A stretch of 36,911 bases of DNA, taken from assembly GCA_025453655.1 (NCBI GenBank), contig JALOPX010000007.1:1-36911 (forward strand). The letters run 5' to 3'. The notes under the pieces are model-generated. The model saw nothing but the letters and a program-made list of their open reading frames with translations, had not been told where the DNA came from and ran no database searches. The position numbers and the translations under genes are program-made. The stretch comes from Candidatus Krumholzibacteriia bacterium. Lineage in GTDB: Bacteria; Krumholzibacteriota; Krumholzibacteriia; Krumholzibacteriales; Krumholzibacteriaceae. Below are positions 33,585-36,911 of this stretch, in pieces (position 1 is the first letter of the stretch; each line of letters starts with the position of its first letter).

Positions 33585-35078
33585 GTGGTCGACAGGAAAA
33601 AAGGCGGGGACGGCGGCGAGGTTTCCGGCATCGTATCGGTTGAGGAAGCTTCGAACGGGACTTCCGAATCGGCGAAAGCCGGGAAGCCGGAGGCGGGAGC
33701 GGAGCGAAGGGCCCGGACTTCCGAGGCTCTCCTCAGGCTCGCCGGAAACCTCTGCACGACCTTCGATATCGCCAGGATAGAGAAACTTTTCCTCATGACT
33801 TTCGCCGGGCGGCTCGGCCTGAAAAAGGCGGCCGTCTACCTGCTTTCCCCCGGGGGAGGCGAATTCGGATTCGGTTACGAGCTCGGGGGCGGCCCGGCCC
33901 CCCTTCCGCCCTCGATAAGCCGCATGTCGCCCTTCGCGCGCCGGCTCGAAAAGGAAAATGGAGTGGTCTTCATCGACCGGTATTCAGCGGGCCTCCAGAC
34001 CCCTTCCGAAATCGACATTAAAATTCTTTCCGACATGGGCCGCGGGGGCTTCACCCACGCGCTGGCGCTCGGGAGTTCCGGCGACCGTCTCGGGATCCTC
34101 TTTTTCGGCGGAAAGGCCGACGGCAGCGCGCTGAACGATTATGACAGGGAACTCGCCGCCGGAATCGCCCGGATCGCGGAGATCGCGATCCGGAACGCCT
34201 TCGAATATCAAAAGTGCGGGCGGGAGATAAGAAAGTCTGAGGAGTTCGCGAGAGTGAGGCGCGAGGTAATCCTCGGGAATGCGGAGGAGATAAGAACGCC
34301 CCTGTCGGTGATGAAAAGTTCGCTGTGGTCGCTCGACCCGGACGACGCCGGAACCGGCCTGCTCGTCGGGATGGCGAGGGACGCCATGAAAAGGATGGAG
34401 TCGAAGCTCGAACAGCTTTTGTCGATCTGCGAGATAGACACGCGAGAAACGCCCCTCACCCTCGAAAAGGCCGACGCCGCCTCTCTCGTCGAGGATACGA
34501 TGAGGGAATTCATCCCGGAGCTCGAGGAAAAATGCATAACGGTGACGATGAACGACGGCACCTCCGGCACGAATATTTTCATGGATCCCTCTAAGATGAA
34601 AATAGCCCTGAGGATGATCGTCGAGAATTCGATCAGGGCCGTCGAAAGGGGCGGGCGGATCGAGATAAACACGCTGCTGAGCCATGAAGGCCCGGGCCCG
34701 GAGGACGGCATTGAGCTCTCGCCCTGGGACGGGGAGGCCGTTTCGCCGGATGGTGCGGCCGAGGCCGCGGAAACCTTTCCCGGATGCGCGGCGCTCGACG
34801 CCCTTTCGAGGGAAATCGAATCTCACAGGGAGAACCGGGGGCCCTTCCTCGTCTTCAGGATCAGGGATGACGGCGCCGGCATCCCCCGCGGCGAGATAGC
34901 GGGGCTCTCCCTCCCGTTCAGAAAGGGATCGAACGGCGGGCGCGAATGGCTCGGCCGCCCGGGCACGGGGCTCACCGTCGCCCAGAATATAGTCTCGGGG
35001 CATGGAGGGAAGATCCTTTGCGAGAGCCGCGAAGGATCAGGCGCCACCTTTTCCGTCTGGCTCCCTTCCGCCTTCTGA
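33585..35078 (+). CDS. GAF histidine-kinase-like protein with phospho-acceptor His replaced by Glu
   Basis: Starts at GTG 33585 behind AAAGGCGG. After a low-complexity N-terminus, residues about 45-205 form a GAF sensor domain (LLRLAGNLCTTFDIARIEKLFL..., LGILFFGGKADGSALNDYDRELAAGIA). The dimerisation helix reads ILGNAEEIRTPLSVMKSS where kinases have SHELRTPL, so the acceptor His is Glu234. The ATPase domain is intact: MIVENSIRAVERGG (Asn348), DDGAGI (428-433), the F box LPFRKGSNGG, GRPGTGLTVAQNIV, and GSGATFSVWLPS. It contains a 60-residue insert before the G1 box. It cannot autophosphorylate on His in the usual way. It may act as a pseudokinase or phosphorylate or bind another partner, such as the STAS fusion encoded just upstream. 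No response regulator gene is near and no membrane segment is seen. Confidence 0.9.
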   Translation: MVDRKKGGDGGEVSGIVSVEEASNGTSESAKAGKPEAGAERRARTSEALLRLAGNLCTTFDIARIEKLFLMTFAGRLGLKKAAVYLLSPGGGEFGFGYELGGGPAPLPPSISRMSPFARRLEKENGVVFIDRYSAGLQTPSEIDIKILSDMGRGGFTHALALGSSGDRLGILFFGGKADGSALNDYDRELAAGIARIAEIAIRNAFEYQKCGREIRKSEEFARVRREVILGNAEEIRTPLSVMKSSLWSLDPDDAGTGLLVGMARDAMKRMESKLEQLLSICEIDTRETPLTLEKADAASLVEDTMREFIPELEEKCITVTMNDGTSGTNIFMDPSKMKIALRMIVENSIRAVERGGRIEINTLLSHEGPGPEDGIELSPWDGEAVSPDGAAEAAETFPGCAALDALSREIESHRENRGPFLVFRIRDDGAGIPRGEIAGLSLPFRKGSNGGREWLGRPGTGLTVAQNIVSGHGGKILCESREGSGATFSVWLPSAF

Positions 35079-35142
35079 AAACGGCCGACACGGAACGGCT
35101 CTCCCGCCGAAGCATTTCCAGGCAGAAAGAATGTTACCGCGC

Positions 35143-35173
35143 AAAAAAAGGCGGCGGGTGGTTACCCGCCGCC
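35143..35173 (-). terminator. Rho-independent terminator of the cyclophilin gene
   Basis: A perfect ten-base stem GGCGGCGGGT/ACCCGCCGCC with a GGTT loop (35150-35173). On the minus strand it is followed by seven T (35149-35143). It lies 40 bases past the cyclophilin stop codon. It may also block readthrough from the kinase gene on the other strand, though without a U-run there. Confidence 0.88.
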
Positions 35174-35212
35174 GTGATTCGCCGTCTGCCTCGAGCGATC
35201 CGATTTATCGCC

Positions 35213-35809
35213 CTATTCTTCGGCGCCGACCCTCGTCACCGATTTTATAATCACCGGTTTTACGGGGACGTCGGAGTAGTTCCCTTTTTTGGTCGTCTTG
35301 ACCATCTTGATCTCGTCTATGACATTCATTCCCTCGACGACCTTGCCGAAGACGCAGTATCCGTAGTTGGCCTTGTCCCTGTAGTCGAGAGCGGGGTTGT
35401 CCTGCACGTTGATGAAAAACTGGCATGTGGCGCTGTCGACGATGTTGGTCCGCGCCATCGCTATCGTGTATTGGAGGTTCTTCAGGCCGTTATCGGCTTC
35501 GTTCTTGATCGGGGCGCTGGTTTCCTTCTGAACCATGTCGGGGGTGAATCCCCCGCCCTGGATCATGAATGTGCTGATGATGCGGTGGAAGATCGTCCCG
35601 GCGTAGAATTTGTGATCCACGTAGCTGAGAAAATTCTTTACGGTGACGGGCGCCTTGTCCTGATACAGCTCGATCGTGAAATTTCCCATGTTGGTCTTTA
35701 CGAGTACCATCGGGTTCCCTTCTTTTGCGGCGTCCGCAGGGCTGGAGGTGACGAGCGAAACGATCATGATCGCTGCAACTAGAAAACTGACAAGGTGTTT
35801 TGAATTCAT
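35213..35809 (-). CDS. Exported cyclophilin-type peptidyl-prolyl isomerase
   Basis: Speeds cis-trans change at proline bonds in proteins folding outside the cytoplasm. A signal peptide covers about 1-28 (cleavage near ADA-A). The cyclophilin domain shows VLVKTNMGNFTIELYQDKAP, NFLSYVDHKFYAGTIFHRII (active-site Arg), FMIQGGGF, IAMARTNIVDSATCQFFINV and YCVFGKVVEGMNVIDEI. This is the short bacterial PpiA/B type. AAGGAGGA lies ten bases before the ATG at 35809 and seven before an adjoining GTG at 35812; either could be used. It has a good promoter and its own terminator and is monocistronic. Confidence 0.95.
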   Translation of the reverse strand: MNSKHLVSFLVAAIMIVSLVTSSPADAAKEGNPMVLVKTNMGNFTIELYQDKAPVTVKNFLSYVDHKFYAGTIFHRIISTFMIQGGGFTPDMVQKETSAPIKNEADNGLKNLQYTIAMARTNIVDSATCQFFINVQDNPALDYRDKANYGYCVFGKVVEGMNVIDEIKMVKTTKKGNYSDVPVKPVIIKSVTRVGAEE

Positions 35810-35869
35810 CACCGAAGATCCTCCTTCTTGCCGGGTTGCGTGTCGTTCTTAAAGAGCTGATAAAGGGAC

Positions 35870-35897
35870 ATTATATCTGTTTTGAACCAATAATCAA
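35870..35897 (-). promoter_or_regulatory. Promoter of the cyclophilin gene
   Basis: On the minus strand TTGATT (35897-35892) and a perfect TATAAT (35875-35870) are 16 bases apart. The leader to the ATG is about 55 bases. Confidence 0.6.
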
Positions 35898-36078
35898 GGC
35901 AAAAAAGTAACGGCCCCGGGAAAACGTCGGTTTAACATGTTGTAAATAATTCAGATAGCAAGATATGCCCGGGATCCCGCCGGAATAACTTTTTTCTTCC
36001 CACAAAAAAGGTTCTTCTGATACCATGGCCAGAAGCGGTTTTTGTGCACGTTCGGGCTTATATCCGAGGGACGTAGGT

Positions 36079-36911
36079 ATGAGTCGAAAACTGGCGTATG
36101 AGCATGTGGATGTTTTTACAAGCAGGCCTTTCGGGGGAAACCAACTCGCCGTTTTTACCAATCCGGGAAGATTATCCAGAGCGCAGATGCAGCTTGTCGC
36201 GAGGGAGATCAATTTTTCCGAGACGACCTTCGTCTTCCCGTCGAAGGAGAAGGGGGTCGACGCGAATGTGAGGATCTTCACGCCGGCCGAAGAGATGCCC
36301 TTCGCGGGGCACCCCACGATCGGCACGGCGTACGTTCTTATGAAAAACATGAAGGGGAAGAAGCCGTCGAAGCTCGTGCTCGGGCTCGAAGCGGGAAAGA
36401 TCGAGGTCGACGTCGTCAAATCGAACAAGTCCGAGACGAGGCTGAGGATGACGCAGCCCGTCCCGCAGTTCGGATCGGCCCTGCAGAACAGGGGGCAGGC
36501 GGCGAGGGCCGTCGGCATCAAGGGACATGATCTTCTCGGCGGCGGGGTCGTCTCGAACGGGATCGATTTCATGATAATCGAGGCGGCCAGCGTCGATGCC
36601 GTCCGGCACGCGAACCTCAACATGGATGAAGCTGCCGGCGTCATACAGCGGCACAAGGTGGCGGGTCTCTACCTCTTCGCGAGGGTCGAAGGCAAAAAGA
36701 TAAATGTGCGCGCGAGATTTTTCGCCCCGGCCCTTTCCATCCCCGAGGATCCGGCGACCGGTTCGGCGGCCGGCGCAGTCGGGGCCTATCTCGCGAGGAT
36801 ACTGAAATTCCCGGCCGATCTGAAGCTGATTATAAGCCAGGGCGAGGAGATGGGCAGGCCGAGCCTTCTCGAAACGGATGTGCACTGCGACAGGGGCATG
36901 GTGCATTCGGT
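36079..36911 (+). CDS. PhzF-family isomerase/epimerase, 3' end missing
   Basis: PhzF-like proteins share the diaminopimelate-epimerase fold; PhzF itself isomerises a phenazine precursor, and most relatives have unknown substrates. The frame from ATG 36079 stays open to the right edge (277 codons, partial). Motifs: YEHVDVFTSRPFGGNQLAVF, INFSETTFVF with Glu48 at the place of the catalytic Glu of PhzF, EEMPFAGHPTIGTAYVL, and the second half-site EDPATGSAAGAVGAYLA. AGGGACGTAGGT precedes the ATG. No phenazine genes are visible, so a biosynthetic role there is not implied. Confidence 0.9.
   Translation, partial: MSRKLAYEHVDVFTSRPFGGNQLAVFTNPGRLSRAQMQLVAREINFSETTFVFPSKEKGVDANVRIFTPAEEMPFAGHPTIGTAYVLMKNMKGKKPSKLVLGLEAGKIEVDVVKSNKSETRLRMTQPVPQFGSALQNRGQAARAVGIKGHDLLGGGVVSNGIDFMIIEAASVDAVRHANLNMDEAAGVIQRHKVAGLYLFARVEGKKINVRARFFAPALSIPEDPATGSAAGAVGAYLARILKFPADLKLIISQGEEMGRPSLLETDVHCDRGMVHS

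Noticed and set aside
35987-36012. A/T-arm inverted repeat as a terminator upstream of the PhzF gene
   Set aside because: Arms are simple A and T runs, and no plus-strand gene precedes it apart from the kinase about 900 bases away.
1-36911. tRNA or rRNA genes, CRISPR arrays, transposases, integrases, att sites, phage genes
   Set aside because: None could be recognised on either strand; gene order and base composition look even throughout.

Overview
This is a GC-rich, gene-dense bacterial chromosome segment with 31 protein-coding genes that I support. I saw no rRNA, tRNA, CRISPR array, insertion sequence or phage gene. Outer-membrane features mark a Gram-negative, diderm cell: a C-terminal-Phe beta-barrel protein, lipoproteins, secreted beta-propeller proteins and exported S9 and cyclophilin enzymes. 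Strong Shine-Dalgarno sites and very frequent AGG/GAG codons recur throughout. The gene mix would fit an under-sampled lineage of the FCB or Krumholzibacteriota/Eisenbacteria kind, but that is an impression from gene content, not a test.

Layout, left to right. Bases 1-3894 (+) hold two Asp-box (BNR-type) beta-propeller proteins, the first cut by the window edge, and a divergent peptide deformylase. A macro-domain-like gene (3950-4777, -) and an exported S9 peptidase (4934-7123, +) follow. A bidirectional terminator separates the peptidase from a GT-C glycosyltransferase/PAP2 phosphatase pair (-). Bases 9802-13353 (-) form a tight four-gene operon of one SPFH protein and three zinc-ribbon proteins. 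It resembles the YdjG/YdjH/YdjI membrane-stress module of Bacillus subtilis. A small beta-barrel protein lies at 13965-14552 behind a long leader.

Bases 14796-20507 (+) are a surface-glycan type operon: GT4 glycosyltransferase, polysaccharide deacetylase, a CapK/PaaK-type adenylating ligase fused to an aspartate-decarboxylase (PanD)-like domain, a free-standing PanD-like protein, and a CBS-domain site-2 protease. The two PanD domains look like duplicates with complementary losses. The fused copy keeps the Lys9/His11 equivalents but has lost the Gly-Ser self-cleavage site, Tyr58 and Asn72. The free copy keeps those but has lost Lys9 and His11. This suggests an obligate mixed oligomer carrying a ligase arm, and it is the best candidate for an undescribed system here.

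Bases 20513-31198 hold housekeeping and transport genes: a small acidic protein, a lipoprotein, a Tat-exported aldo/keto reductase with two cysteine clusters, an OPT transporter, a small membrane protein, a class II aldolase with an MFS transporter, an exported MEMO-family protein, a DUF192 protein beside a prepilin-peptidase-like protein lacking both catalytic aspartates, and a second GT4. Bases 31412-35078 (+) carry an endonuclease III-like glycosylase, then a signalling pair: an RsbW-like ATPase fused to a STAS domain, and a GAF histidine-kinase-like protein whose phospho-acceptor His is Glu. An exported cyclophilin (-) and a PhzF-family gene cut by the right edge end the window.

All family assignments come from reading motifs by eye. 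No database search or structure prediction was run.
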